Positions 1-9,500 of a stretch of 64,000 bases of DNA are shown piece after piece; the stretch's first letter is position 1; every line of letters starts with the position of its first letter. Source of the stretch: RUG100 sp050953425. GTDB taxonomy: Bacteria > Bacillota > Clostridia > Peptostreptococcales > Anaerovoracaceae. The stretch spans positions 372,001 to 436,000 of the forward strand of contig JBMNMQ010000003.1 in assembly GCA_050953425.1 (NCBI GenBank). Reading direction: 5' to 3'. The notes under the pieces are model-generated. The model saw only the letters and a program-made list of their open reading frames with translations. It searched no databases and was not told where the DNA came from. A program made the translations under genes and the position numbers.

Positions 1-290
1 GGCAGCTGACTGATCTTGTTGACCCGACTTTATCGGCCAGATACTTGACCTCGTCAAACGTGCGGGCGTTCCCGCGCCGGCGCTGCAAAGCTGCGGTACT
101 GGCAAAGAACTGGCGGAGATGATCACGCCGATCATGGACGTTCCCGCACCAGTGTCGAACGGGCATAAAATATCACTCTGTTGGCTTTGAGCATGGCTGC
201 GTGCCATGCCCTGACGGCCGGGCCGAATCAGCCTGGCCGCAGGCCGGCAGGGTGTTTGTGCATATTAATAATAAAGAAAGGAGTGTTCCC
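1..290. other. Window edge, possible degraded gene end
   Basis: No intact gene is visible. One forward frame is open from about base 32 to a TGA near 190 and reads like the C-terminal end of an enzyme (it contains QILDLVKRAGVPAPALQSCG), but two in-frame stops lie just upstream within the window. It may be a decayed remnant or chance. The last 30 bases carry the ribosome site of the next gene. Confidence 0.2.
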
Positions 291-761
291 ATGTTTCGTG
301 AATTAAGACTGCAGGACAACGCACTGCCCGAAGAAGAGGCGGTGCAGATCCTGAAAAACGGAATCTATGGTGTACTGGCACTGGAGGGTGACGATCACTA
401 TCCGTATGCGGTGCCGATCAATTATGCGTTTGAGGACGGGAAAATTTATTTTCACGGTGCCAAAGAGGGCCATAAGGTAATCGCCATTCTGCGCAACGAA
501 AAAGCTTCGCTGTGCGTGGTTTCAAAATCCGAGATCGTGCCCGACAAGTTCAACTGTCTCTTCCGCAGTGCCATCGCGTTTGGAAAAATTCACCTCATCA
601 GCGAAGAGGCCGGTATGGAGAAGGCGATGGAAGCAATATTGAAAAAATATTCCTCCGATTTTATGGCAGGCGGCAGAAAGTATTTTGCGGCGGAAAAAGA
701 AAACATGAATGTTTATGAATTCGATGTAGAACATTTGACCGGCAAGCAGGGCCTGCCCTGA
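291..761 (+). CDS. PNPOx-like FMN-binding protein (NimA type), copy 1
   Basis: A 156-residue single-domain protein of the pyridoxamine 5'-phosphate oxidase-like split-barrel family, close to the 5-nitroimidazole reductase (NimA) group. Members bind FMN or a related cofactor as dimers in the cytoplasm. Visible signatures are the conserved run GVLALEGDDHYPYAVPINYAFEDGKIYFHGA near residues 23-55 and the following GHK, which is typical of cofactor phosphate contact. The ATG at 291 was chosen over an upstream in-frame start because AAAGGAG sits just before it. A clear paralogue lies at 2171-2650, and each copy is followed by a nitrilase-family gene. The substrate is unknown; antibiotic reduction is only a family possibility. 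Confidence 0.85.
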   Translation: MFRELRLQDNALPEEEAVQILKNGIYGVLALEGDDHYPYAVPINYAFEDGKIYFHGAKEGHKVIAILRNEKASLCVVSKSEIVPDKFNCLFRSAIAFGKIHLISEEAGMEKAMEAILKKYSSDFMAGGRKYFAAEKENMNVYEFDVEHLTGKQGLP

Positions 762-1048
762 TGATGACCGTCATGCGGGATGTGCCGCGGGATCTGCCCT
801 GATGAGACTGGCAAGCGAGTCTGCCGGGCGGGATTTGCCGACAGTGTAAAATAATTACCGGAGAAACAGCCCGGGGAATCGCAGTGTGCCCAGCATTGAA
901 TCGACGCAACAGGGCAGCGGGTGTATACCGGCTTTGCCCGGGTCATTCCGACGGCGCCTGCCGAGCGCCAAGCGGCATGGCGACGGTGCGGCGCAATTTC
1001 CCGGGTTTGACGAATTCGTTTTGCAAGCGGCAGGAAGCGAGGAGTGAA
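762..1048. other. Intergenic leader without a gene
   Basis: About 290 bases with no supported gene. It holds short imperfect repeats (variants of GATCTGCCCTGATGA) and the ribosome site GAGGAG before 1049. No clear terminator or promoter was found. Confidence 0.4.
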
Positions 1049-1942
1049 ATGAAGGATATTATTACGGTGGCGGTGGTCAATTTCAAAGTTTACGGAGGCA
1101 AGAAGGAACGCAATTTATCAAGGATGTGCGAATACGCAGAGTGCGCCGCACGGCGCGGTGCGGATTTGATCTTGTTCCCCGAGATGTCCTTAAACGGTTT
1201 TGACTATTATATTGATGACCGGATTTCGCTGGAGGATAAACGAAGCACGGCCGAAACGGTCGATGGACCGGCCTGCCGGACCATGGCCGAGACGGCGAAG
1301 AAATACGGCATTTATATCGTCTTTGGTATGGCGGAACGAGAAAAAGACGCGATGGATACCGCGCTTTACAACTCTGCGGTGGCAGTCGGGCCGGATGGTG
1401 TGCTGGGCACCTATCGGAAAATGCATCCGTTTGAGGAAGAAAACAGATACTTTCAGAAAGGTGATCTGCCGTTTATGTTCGAAACGCCCTGGGGGCCGAT
1501 TTCCATCGGGATTTGCTTTGACACATATCAATTCCCTGAACTGCAGAGATACTATTGTGCACAGGGTTCACGCCTGTACCTGAATCCGACCGCCGTGGTA
1601 GAGGAGGTTTCGCTGTCAGAGAGCCGGCAGGCATTTGTTGATTACTATGCGCCGACGCTTGAATACGGTGTTTTATGCAACACGATATACGTGGCCAGTG
1701 CTAATTTAACCGGACAGGATATCAGTCAGTATTTCGGCGGCGGCAGCTGTATTATCGGGCCGAAAATTACGCCGTTTTACGAAACCAATCTGCATTACTA
1801 TGCGGGCAGCAAAGACAATGTGCAGGAAGAAATGTTTCTCGCAACCATCGATTTGACTCTGGCGACGCGCCGGCTGTTTGTCACCAAGGAGACGGCGGAC
1901 GAGCCGGATTACCGGCCGGAGACGTACAAAAAATTTCTTTAG
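1049..1942 (+). CDS. Carbon-nitrogen hydrolase (nitrilase superfamily)
   Basis: A 297-residue cytoplasmic amidase or nitrilase-like enzyme. The Glu-Lys-Cys catalytic triad is complete: Glu45 in LFPEMSLNG, Lys124 in TYRKMHPFE and Cys156 in IGICFDTYQFPE. Members hydrolyse amides or carbamoyl groups through a cysteine thioester. The ATG at 1049 follows GAGGAG; an upstream in-frame start at 884 would add 55 residues of poor coding quality and was rejected. It sits between two PNPOx-like flavoproteins and is paired with a second nitrilase 950 bases downstream, suggesting a shared amide or carbamoyl substrate pathway. The substrate cannot be read from the sequence. Confidence 0.88.
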   Translation: MKDIITVAVVNFKVYGGKKERNLSRMCEYAECAARRGADLILFPEMSLNGFDYYIDDRISLEDKRSTAETVDGPACRTMAETAKKYGIYIVFGMAEREKDAMDTALYNSAVAVGPDGVLGTYRKMHPFEEENRYFQKGDLPFMFETPWGPISIGICFDTYQFPELQRYYCAQGSRLYLNPTAVVEEVSLSESRQAFVDYYAPTLEYGVLCNTIYVASANLTGQDISQYFGGGSCIIGPKITPFYETNLHYYAGSKDNVQEEMFLATIDLTLATRRLFVTKETADEPDYRPETYKKFL

Positions 1943-2170
1943 AAGCACGGAATGAAGGTGAAATTTCTGCTGTATGGCAGTAATGAAAGAGGAAAGGAGG
2001 GCATGGGGGATATTGGCCGTAAATGCTGTGATGCTGCGCAGGACAATCTGTTTCGCCGCTGCAGGAACGATTGTGGCAGGATACAGCAATTTACAGTATT
2101 CGATTACGAAGTATTCGCTCACATGCAGCAACAGAAGGATATGTTAAATATTGGTGTTACAAGGAGAAGA

Positions 2171-2650
2171 ATGATGTTCAGACCAATGCTTATGAAAAAA
2201 CAACAGCTGCCGGAACAGGAGACACAAAATATTATCGAAAACGGTGAAATCGGTGTGCTGGGAGTCAGCGGTGATGATGACTACCCTTATTCAGTGCCTG
2301 TCAATTATGCATATGAAAACGGCTGCATCTATATTCACTGCGGCAAAGCCGGCCATAAACTGGATGCGATGCGGCGAAATGACAAGGTTTCCTTTGTCGT
2401 TATCGGCCGTGCAGATATTATTCATGAAAAAATCGACACCTACTACACCAGCGCCATGATTTTCGGTCGGGCGCGTATTTTGGATAACGATGAAGAAAAA
2501 CGTCACGCCGCCTGGCTTCTTGGCAGTAAATACTGCGACAATCCGCAGGCTGTTGAAAAGGAAATTGCAGATACCTGGAACCGCCTTTGCTGCGTTGAGA
2601 TAAAGATTGAACATCAGACAGGCCGGCAGGCGGAAGCATTGGTGAAATAA
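2171..2650 (+). CDS. PNPOx-like FMN-binding protein, copy 2
   Basis: A 159-residue split-barrel flavin-binding protein, paralogous to 291-761 throughout its length. It has the same core GVLGVSGDDDYPYSVPVNYAYENG and the motif GKAGHKLDAM. The ATG ATG at 2171 follows AAGGAGAAG. The frame stays open upstream to about 1952 and includes another ATG after GGAGGG near 2003, so a 56-residue N-terminal extension is formally possible but has no family counterpart. It continues the alternating arrangement with nitrilase genes, so it probably arose by duplication of a two-gene unit. The role is unknown beyond likely FMN or deazaflavin binding. Confidence 0.82.
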   Translation: MMFRPMLMKKQQLPEQETQNIIENGEIGVLGVSGDDDYPYSVPVNYAYENGCIYIHCGKAGHKLDAMRRNDKVSFVVIGRADIIHEKIDTYYTSAMIFGRARILDNDEEKRHAAWLLGSKYCDNPQAVEKEIADTWNRLCCVEIKIEHQTGRQAEALVK

Positions 2651-2888
2651 AGAGAACGAGGGTTTGATCAACAATTTTCACAGGGCGTTTTTCGCAATGC
2701 TTCGGAACCGAAGACATAGAACCGCAGAGTCGCATGCGGCGGAATTCATGATGACAACATGCCGTTGCGGCACAGGGAGGCGTTTATGTATCAGCAGGAG
2801 AAATCTTGATTTACGAGAGTCTCACCAGCACAGCTAATGAAACATGATGTTTCGGGAAAATATGCGGCAGGATGAGGAGGTTAGCAAT

Positions 2889-3776
2889 ATGAACTGCAAC
2901 AAAGGAAAAGTTATTGTCGGCATGACACAGTTTGCCTGCGTGCCGGAACGAGCGCAGAATATGGCGAAAGCTGAGGAGCAGATTCGCATACTGGCAGATC
3001 GCGGCGCCCGCATCATCTGCACCCAGGAATTGTTCGGCGGGCAGTATTTTCCGCAGATCATTGATTACACGAAGTATGACTGGGCGGAGCCGCTGGACGG
3101 ACCGACCAACGCGAAAATGCAAGCGCTGGCGGCTGAACTGGGTGTGGTGCTGATCAGCAGCTATTATGAGTATGCGATGGACGGTGTTTACTACAATTCG
3201 GCTGCGGTTTTTGATGCCGACGGCACATTGCTGGGAAATTATCGCAAGCATCACATTCCGGATGGACCGCAGTATCTGGAAAAATATTATTTTGCACCTG
3301 GGGACACGCCCTACATGGTTTTCCATTCCAGGTATGGAACCTTCGGTGTGCTGATCTGCTGGGATGAATGGTTCCCGGAAGCAACGCGAATTGTGGCGCT
3401 GAAAGGCGCGGATTTTGTGTTCTATCCGTCTGCCATCGGTTCGGAACCCGATCATCCGGATCTGGATGATTCGCAAACCTGGATGGATGGTATCCGCGGA
3501 CACGGCATTCATAATAATTTCTATGTCTGTGCCTGCAATCGGGTCGGCCGCGAAGAGGCCGCCGATGGTTCCGGATCGATGGAATTCTTCGGACGCGGAT
3601 TTGTCTCTGATCCATGGGGACATGTGGTGGCAGAAGGAAAGCGCGGCGAAGAGGATTTGATTCTGGCGGAACTGGATTTGGATGAGATTAAACGCGCCAG
3701 AGATATTCTGCAGTTTCATCGTGATCGGCGCCCCGATACCTACGGTGAGCTGCAGCGTCGGGTGATACAGGAGTAA
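2889..3776 (+). CDS. aguB: N-carbamoylputrescine amidase-like hydrolase
   Basis: A 295-residue nitrilase-superfamily enzyme closely resembling N-carbamoylputrescine amidohydrolase, which converts N-carbamoylputrescine to putrescine, CO2 and ammonia. The triad is Glu47 (CTQELFGG), Lys120 (NYRKHHIPDGP) and Cys157 (ICWDEWFPEA). The AguB-type runs HIPDGPQYLEKYYFAPGD and YPSAIGSEP are present. The start at 2889 is preceded by GAGGAGG. No agmatine deiminase gene is in the window, so the agmatine pathway is incomplete here and a different carbamoyl or amide substrate remains possible. It ends the cluster of two flavoprotein/nitrilase pairs. Confidence 0.85.
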   Translation: MNCNKGKVIVGMTQFACVPERAQNMAKAEEQIRILADRGARIICTQELFGGQYFPQIIDYTKYDWAEPLDGPTNAKMQALAAELGVVLISSYYEYAMDGVYYNSAAVFDADGTLLGNYRKHHIPDGPQYLEKYYFAPGDTPYMVFHSRYGTFGVLICWDEWFPEATRIVALKGADFVFYPSAIGSEPDHPDLDDSQTWMDGIRGHGIHNNFYVCACNRVGREEAADGSGSMEFFGRGFVSDPWGHVVAEGKRGEEDLILAELDLDEIKRARDILQFHRDRRPDTYGELQRRVIQE

Positions 3777-4021
3777 CTGCGCCGGCGGTTCGGCGACAGA
3801 GGCGCCAGATCCGCGACAAAATGCGGCGTGCAGAGCAGCTTTCATGATTTGCAGCGGCGCGGCGGGAGATCTGCGACATCGGCATGATTCCGGCAATTCG
3901 AAAATAGCGGGCGTGGCGCTCGCGCGAGACAGTCTGAAACGCATGAGAGAGCACATGAACATTCATGAAAACTCACACGAAACCAGACAGAAAGTTTGCG
4001 CGGCGGCATGCCCGTTTGTGC

Positions 4022-4027
4022 TATAAT
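4022..4027 (+). promoter_or_regulatory. TATAAT box placed for a leaderless transcript
   Basis: A perfect TATAAT ends seven bases before the ATG at 4035, so transcription would begin at or next to the start codon. No ribosome site precedes that ATG. The -35 region is weak (TTGCGC at 3996, 20 bases away). Confidence 0.4.
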
Positions 4028-4034
4028 CAACAGT

Positions 4035-5366
4035 ATGAGCATAGTAAAAGTTTGTCTGGCATCCTGTTTGTATCTGGCAATGGCGGCTTATGTGATCAGT
4101 CAGCTCGACTACTGGCTGAGGAAATCACTGCCGCGGCACCGTGCGATCCAGGCGGCTTCCTGCTCGGTTTTCGGGCTGGCGGCGCTGCTACCGTTTTCCA
4201 TCTACCTGCCGGCGGGCAATATCGGGCCGATTCCCGTGGGCGCGTTTCGCTACCGACTCGTCGGATGGGGAAATGTCTGGCTCGGTCTGTTCTGGTGCAT
4301 TGGCGGATTTATGGTACTCTTTCACGTGCTGCGGGTCGCTTTCAGCAGGAGAAAAGGCGGGGAGCGGGAACCTTTCAGTGATATGGCGCCGCTCATCCTG
4401 CTGATCTGCTTCGGCGCAACGGCCGCCATCTTCACCGCCGCTTACCGCACCGCGATGAACCTGCAGGTGACGCATTACGAAGTGCGCCTTGCCGACAGCG
4501 ATGCCGGCACAAAATCCGATTCCGGTTCCGGCAAAGTATCCGATTCCGGCGCAGCGTCCGACTCCGGCTCCGAAACTGCCGCGACGCGGGCGAAAATGCA
4601 GGAAAAACGAATCGTTTTTCTCTCCGATCTGCACCTCGGCTGCAATTCTGACCTCGACCAGACTCGCCGACTGGTGCGCATGGTAAACGCACAGCACCCG
4701 GATCTGATTCTGCTGGGCGGCGATCTGTTTTCCGACGCTTACGAGGCGCTCGCCCAGCCGCAGAAATATATCGAGGTGCTTTCGCAGATGCATGCGCATG
4801 ACGGGATCTATGGTGTCTACGGCAACCACGATGTGGAAGAAACACTGTTCGCCGGATTTTCAATGATGAAAAAGGGACATTACTATCGCGATCCCCGTGA
4901 AGATCGCTTTCTTGCCGAGGCGGGCATTACGATGCTGGAGGACAGTGCCGTGGTGACCGGCGGTGTGGAAATCATCGGCCGGCGGGATGAGATGAAGCCG
5001 ATCGGCCGGCGGATGGATCTGCCGCAGCTCTTGGAGAAAGCCGGCGATTCTGCAGCGCGGGCACAGAAGGGGACAGCGTCCTCAGCTGCGCAGAGCGGCA
5101 GCGAGCCGCAGATACTGCTGGCGCATGAGCCGGAGAACGGAGACGCGCTCCGGGGCACCGGCCTCGATCTGGTGCTGAGCGGGCATACGCACGGCGGGCA
5201 GATCGTTCCGTGGAACTATGCCGCGCAGGTACGCTACCGCAACGTGTACGGAAAGAAAACGCTCGGCGGCGTGCAGACGATCGTCTCTTCCGGTACCGGC
5301 TTTCACGGGCCGCCGATGCGGCTCGGGACGCACGCCGAGATCTGCGTCGTCGATGTCTGCTGCTGA
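4035..5366 (+). CDS. Membrane-anchored metallophosphoesterase
   Basis: A 443-residue protein. The first about 145 residues hold about four hydrophobic segments, followed by an Asp/Ser-rich linker (repeats of SDSG, about residues 153-185) and then a calcineurin-type phosphoesterase domain. Metal-binding motifs are complete: FLSDLHLG, GGDLFSD, GNHD, LAHEP and SGHTHGGQ. It belongs to the YkuE/YaeI-like group, whose members include lipid pyrophosphatases and other phosphohydrolases at the membrane. An in-frame ATG (4008) and TTG (3996) lie upstream, but the TATAAT at 4022 favours 4035 as a leaderless start. The Asp/Ser linker is encoded by short DNA repeats and is probably lineage-specific. Confidence 0.85.
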   Translation: MSIVKVCLASCLYLAMAAYVISQLDYWLRKSLPRHRAIQAASCSVFGLAALLPFSIYLPAGNIGPIPVGAFRYRLVGWGNVWLGLFWCIGGFMVLFHVLRVAFSRRKGGEREPFSDMAPLILLICFGATAAIFTAAYRTAMNLQVTHYEVRLADSDAGTKSDSGSGKVSDSGAASDSGSETAATRAKMQEKRIVFLSDLHLGCNSDLDQTRRLVRMVNAQHPDLILLGGDLFSDAYEALAQPQKYIEVLSQMHAHDGIYGVYGNHDVEETLFAGFSMMKKGHYYRDPREDRFLAEAGITMLEDSAVVTGGVEIIGRRDEMKPIGRRMDLPQLLEKAGDSAARAQKGTASSAAQSGSEPQILLAHEPENGDALRGTGLDLVLSGHTHGGQIVPWNYAAQVRYRNVYGKKTLGGVQTIVSSGTGFHGPPMRLGTHAEICVVDVCC

Positions 5367-5577
5367 GCGGACGGAAGTCCTTTTCGACGCGGATCTTTCC
5401 CGGCATGCGGCCTTCGTATCTGTTCGTGCAGGTTTTACTTATGTTTGTCAGAGATTTCAATAATATTTTAACGTTTCGGATTTATTTCCGGATTTTTGTG
5501 GTATGTATATCGTAGAAACTGAAGAGTTCAGACATTAATGCATGTGGGTATATTAACGTGAAGTGAAGGAGAAACAC

Positions 5578-5790
5578 GTGTTAACGGTATTTGAGAGCAA
5601 TTCCATTCTCAGATTCGTGATGGTCAAATACGCTGTCGAGCATGACGGAGATCTCGGTCTGGCGAAATCGGATGTGGAAATCGCGGTTCGCAAGATGGGC
5701 GGCGCCATGCCGGATGTGTATAAGATCCTTGCGAAGGGGTTCGGGATCTGCGTTGACTGCGGGGAACCGTATCATAAGCAGATCAGCTGA
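5578..5790 (+). CDS. Small conserved-looking protein of unknown function
   Basis: A 70-residue soluble protein starting at GTG 5578, six bases after AAGGAG; an alternative GTG at 5563 lacks a ribosome site. No known domain was recognised. The sequence has a mixed, globular composition with a C-terminal GFGICVDCGEPYHK. The CxxC could bind a metal or form a disulfide. The gene stands alone between the phosphoesterase and a long AT-richer gap. Confidence 0.5.
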   Translation: MLTVFESNSILRFVMVKYAVEHDGDLGLAKSDVEIAVRKMGGAMPDVYKILAKGFGICVDCGEPYHKQIS

Positions 5791-6566
5791 TTAATGCGTG
5801 TGTTCAAAAGGAAGGAAATGTATCAAGCAGGAAAATAATAGCGCACAATCGACTGCGAGAGCAGTGAGGTCCTTTGCGCTCTTTTCTGTGCATCTGTGAA
5901 TACCGGAAAAACATAGAACAGCCATCGCATATTCGTGTGTTCGCTGCAGGCTGATGATGTGACATGCCTCAACCCGCAGGAGTAGAGAATATAACATATG
6001 CAATGGCTTAATATTATTCTATCATAAATTTAACAATTTTTCCACACGGGATTGTAAAGATTGCAAAGCGGGATTGCAAAGCGGCGTGGCAAAATCACAA
6101 AGTGAAATGATAGAGCTGATCTGCAAGTCGGGGGACTGTGCCGTATTTGGCGGTTAAATGGGTTTTCTCATCGTTTTCATCTTTCGTATTTTATCCCCAT
6201 CTTCATCTGCAGACCGGAGGATAGAGAATTAGGACCTGGAAAGCGATAGTTCAGGCATTGCTTCCTTATTACTGCATGCGATAAAAATGGCAATGTGATA
6301 TGCGAACATTATCAGGAAGCGACAAAATATGACTGCCCAGGAACAAGCATTTATGATAAACCATTGCAATATATATAAATTAATAATTAATGACCTGGAT
6401 TGAGATTTTCAATTTGGGTCATTCTTGGTTTTAAAGATTTTTTCGAGAAAATATTTGAAAACGAAATTTGCCAAAACCGGCGGTTAGGATTGCGCCTGTA
6501 TCTTGCTCTGCAGTAATTGCAATGTATAATTATTACGTGGACATGTAAAAAAGCAGAGGGAGAATT
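5791..6566. other. AT-richer intergenic gap
   Basis: About 775 bases, visibly richer in A and T than the surrounding DNA, with no supported gene. A 16-base direct repeat (GGGATTGYAAAG variants) lies near 6050-6085. The right end holds the promoter of the helicase gene. The composition change suggests an insertion boundary, but no att site or transposase was found. Confidence 0.4.
6503..6530 (+). promoter_or_regulatory. Promoter of the PLD-helicase gene
   Basis: TTGCTC (6503-6508) and TATAAT (6525-6530) are separated by 16 bases, with a predicted start near 6537, 30 bases before the ATG at 6567. Confidence 0.55.
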
Positions 6567-9500
6567 ATGCACAGCAGAAACGAGCATCGGCAGCGGAACA
6601 GCCAGGGCGAACATCATCGACAGCGGAACAGCCACGGCGAACATCATCCGCAGCGGAACAGTAAAGACGAGCACCAGCAGCGGCACAATATAGATGAACA
6701 GTATCAGCAGCGGCACGGCGATGATCTTAGAAACGATAACAGCGCGGACACGAGAGAGAAAACGCCGGGCAGCACGCCGTCGACTCAGCGGGAGAAAGAC
6801 CGGAGCGATGCGCTCTGCCCCGGTCTCTATGAGCAGGTGATCAGCGAAAAACTGGCCGCGATACTGCGGCAGATGTCCGCTGCGCGCAAGGAAACCGCCG
6901 CCATTGACAGCGAAGAGGCGGCGATGGTGCTGTCGCGCTATCTGGAAGAACTCGTGCAGCAGGAGCTGACGGAGATCGCGGATCGCGGCGGCGGCATCGA
7001 GAAGCAGGTGACGCTGACAAACCGGATCATTCAGCTGCTGCATGCGGAGCAGGAGGGCGCCGAGGGAGAAGCGGAAGCGGCGCCGGTGGCGCCCGAAGCC
7101 GAACTGCTGCAGGCGGTGCTGGCAGCCGATGATCCCCGCCTGGCGGTGGGCGGGACGGCCGCCGATCTGCCGCGGCCGGAGACCTCGCTGGCCGCGGGAA
7201 GCCTCTTCACCGGCGCGCACCGGGAGCCCAAACTTTATACAGAGATCAAGAAGGAGATCGCTTCCTGCAGCCGCATCGATATGCTGGTGTCGTTCATCCG
7301 CTTCAGCGGCCTGCGGCTGATTCTGGACGACCTGCGCGGCTTTGCGGAGAACGGCGGCCGGCTGCGCGTCATCACCACCTCCTATATGGGAGCGACGGAC
7401 GCCAAAGCCGTACGAGAACTGGCGCAGCTTCCGAACACGGAGATTCACATCAGCTACAACACGAAGAACACCCGTCTGCACGCCAAAGCTTACGTCTTTC
7501 ACCGCGAGACCGGCTTCACGACGGCTTACGTGGGCTCCTCCAACCTCTCCAACGCGGCCATGACCGAGGGCCTGGAGTGGAATGTGAAGGTGACGGAGAA
7601 GGAGCAGCCGGCGGTGATGCAGAAGATCTGCGGTACTTTCGAAAGCTACTGGAACAGCGCGGAATTCGAGCGCTATCACACCGATCGGGAAGAGGACGCG
7701 GCGCGTCTGACGGCGGCTCTGCAGGCGGAGAAAGCGCAGGGAAGGGATGCGTCGCGGCGCATCTTCTTCGATGTGCGCCCCTATCCGTTCCAGCAGCAGA
7801 TCCTCGATCAGCTGCGGGCCGAACGCGAAGTGCGCGGTGCGTATCGCAATCTCATCGTCGCGGCGACCGGCACCGGCAAGACGATGATCGCAGCGTTCGA
7901 TTACCGTGACTGGCGGCGTGAGCATCCCGAGCGGCCCGGCCGTCTGCTCTTTGTCGCGCATCGCGAGGAAATCCTCCGCCAGGCGCTGTATTCGTTTCAG
8001 GAAGTCCTGCAGGATCCGAACTTTGGCGAACTTTACGTCGGCCGCCGGCGGCCGGGGCAGGCCGGTTTCCTGTTTGCTTCCATACAGACGATCAATGCCC
8101 GGGAGCTCTGCGAAAAGCTGCCGGACAACTACTACGACTACATCGTCGTCGACGAGTTCCACCACGCCGCGGCGCCGACCTACCGGAAGCTGCTGCAGCA
8201 TTTCCGGCCGCGGATTCTGCTCGGCCTGACGGCTACCCCGGAACGGATGGACGGCAAAAGCATTCTGGACTATTTCGACCAGCGCTGCGCTGCCGAAATC
8301 CGTCTGCGCGAGGCGATCGACCGCGGGCTGCTCTGCCCGTTTCAGTACTTCGGCGTTTCCGATACCGTCGATCTCGACGGCCTGCACTGGAGCCGCGGCG
8401 GCTACGAAAAATCCGAGCTCAACAACGTCTACGTCTTCAGCCGCGAGGCGGCGGGGCGCCGTGTCGACTGTATTCTCAGGGCGCTGGAGCGCTACGTGAC
8501 GGATCTCGACGAGGTAAAGGGACTGGGGTTCTGCGTGTCGGTTGAGCACGCCGGATTCATGGCTGAACAGTTCAACGAACGCGGCGTTCCGTCGCTGGCG
8601 CTGAGCGGCGCCAGCCCGGAAGCGGACCGCGCCGCGGCGAAGGAAAAGCTGACGGGCGGCAAGGTGCGCTTTCTCTTTGTCGTCGATCTTTACAACGAAG
8701 GCGTCGACATCCCGGCGGTGAACACGATCCTCTTTCTCCGGCCCACCGAGTCGCTGACGGTTTTCCTGCAGCAGCTGGGCCGCGGTCTGCGTCTGGACGA
8801 GGGCAAGGAGTGCCTGACGGTACTGGATTTTGTCGGCCGCGCCAACCGCCGCTACGACTTTGAGCAGAAGTTTGCGGCGCTGCTGACCGGCTCCGAGCGC
8901 AGCGTGCAGCGGGAAATTCTGCGCGGCTTTCCCTCGCTGCCGACCGGCTGTTATATCCAGCTGGAGAAAAAGGCGCAGGAAAGCATCCTGAAAAACATCC
9001 GCGGCGCGCTGCAGAGCAGGAAGGGCTTGATTGCACGCCTGGCGACGTTCGCCGAGGACAGCGGACAGGCACCGACGCTGGCGGCGTTCTGCCGCCATTA
9101 CCGCCTCGAACCGCGTGAGATCTATCGACACGGGGTCAGTTTTTCGCGGCTGTGCTGCCTGGCCGGTGTGCGCGGGGAGTTTGCGGAGGAACCGGCGGAG
9201 GAAGAGGTGAATGCGGCGCTGGGACGCCTGGCGGCAATCGATTCGCGGCGCTGGATCTCTTTCCTGCAGCGGATGCTTGGCGGTGCGCGGATTGGACAGA
9301 GCGCAGGCGGTTCGTCCGATCAGTCTGCAAATGCCGGCGGCGCGAATGACCGTGGTGGGGGTACGGACGATCCCGGTGAGAGCCCGGACGGCCCGGTGCA
9401 GGCTTTCACTCCGACGGCGCTGCGGGCATTGACAGCGGAGGAGCAGCGGATGATGGAGATGTTCTACATCACCATCTGGCGGGAGTATGCGGCGTCGTGG

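Noticed and set aside
5791..6003. A 70-codon minus-strand frame in the AT-richer gap
   Set aside because: No ribosome site, no similarity recognised and unusual composition.
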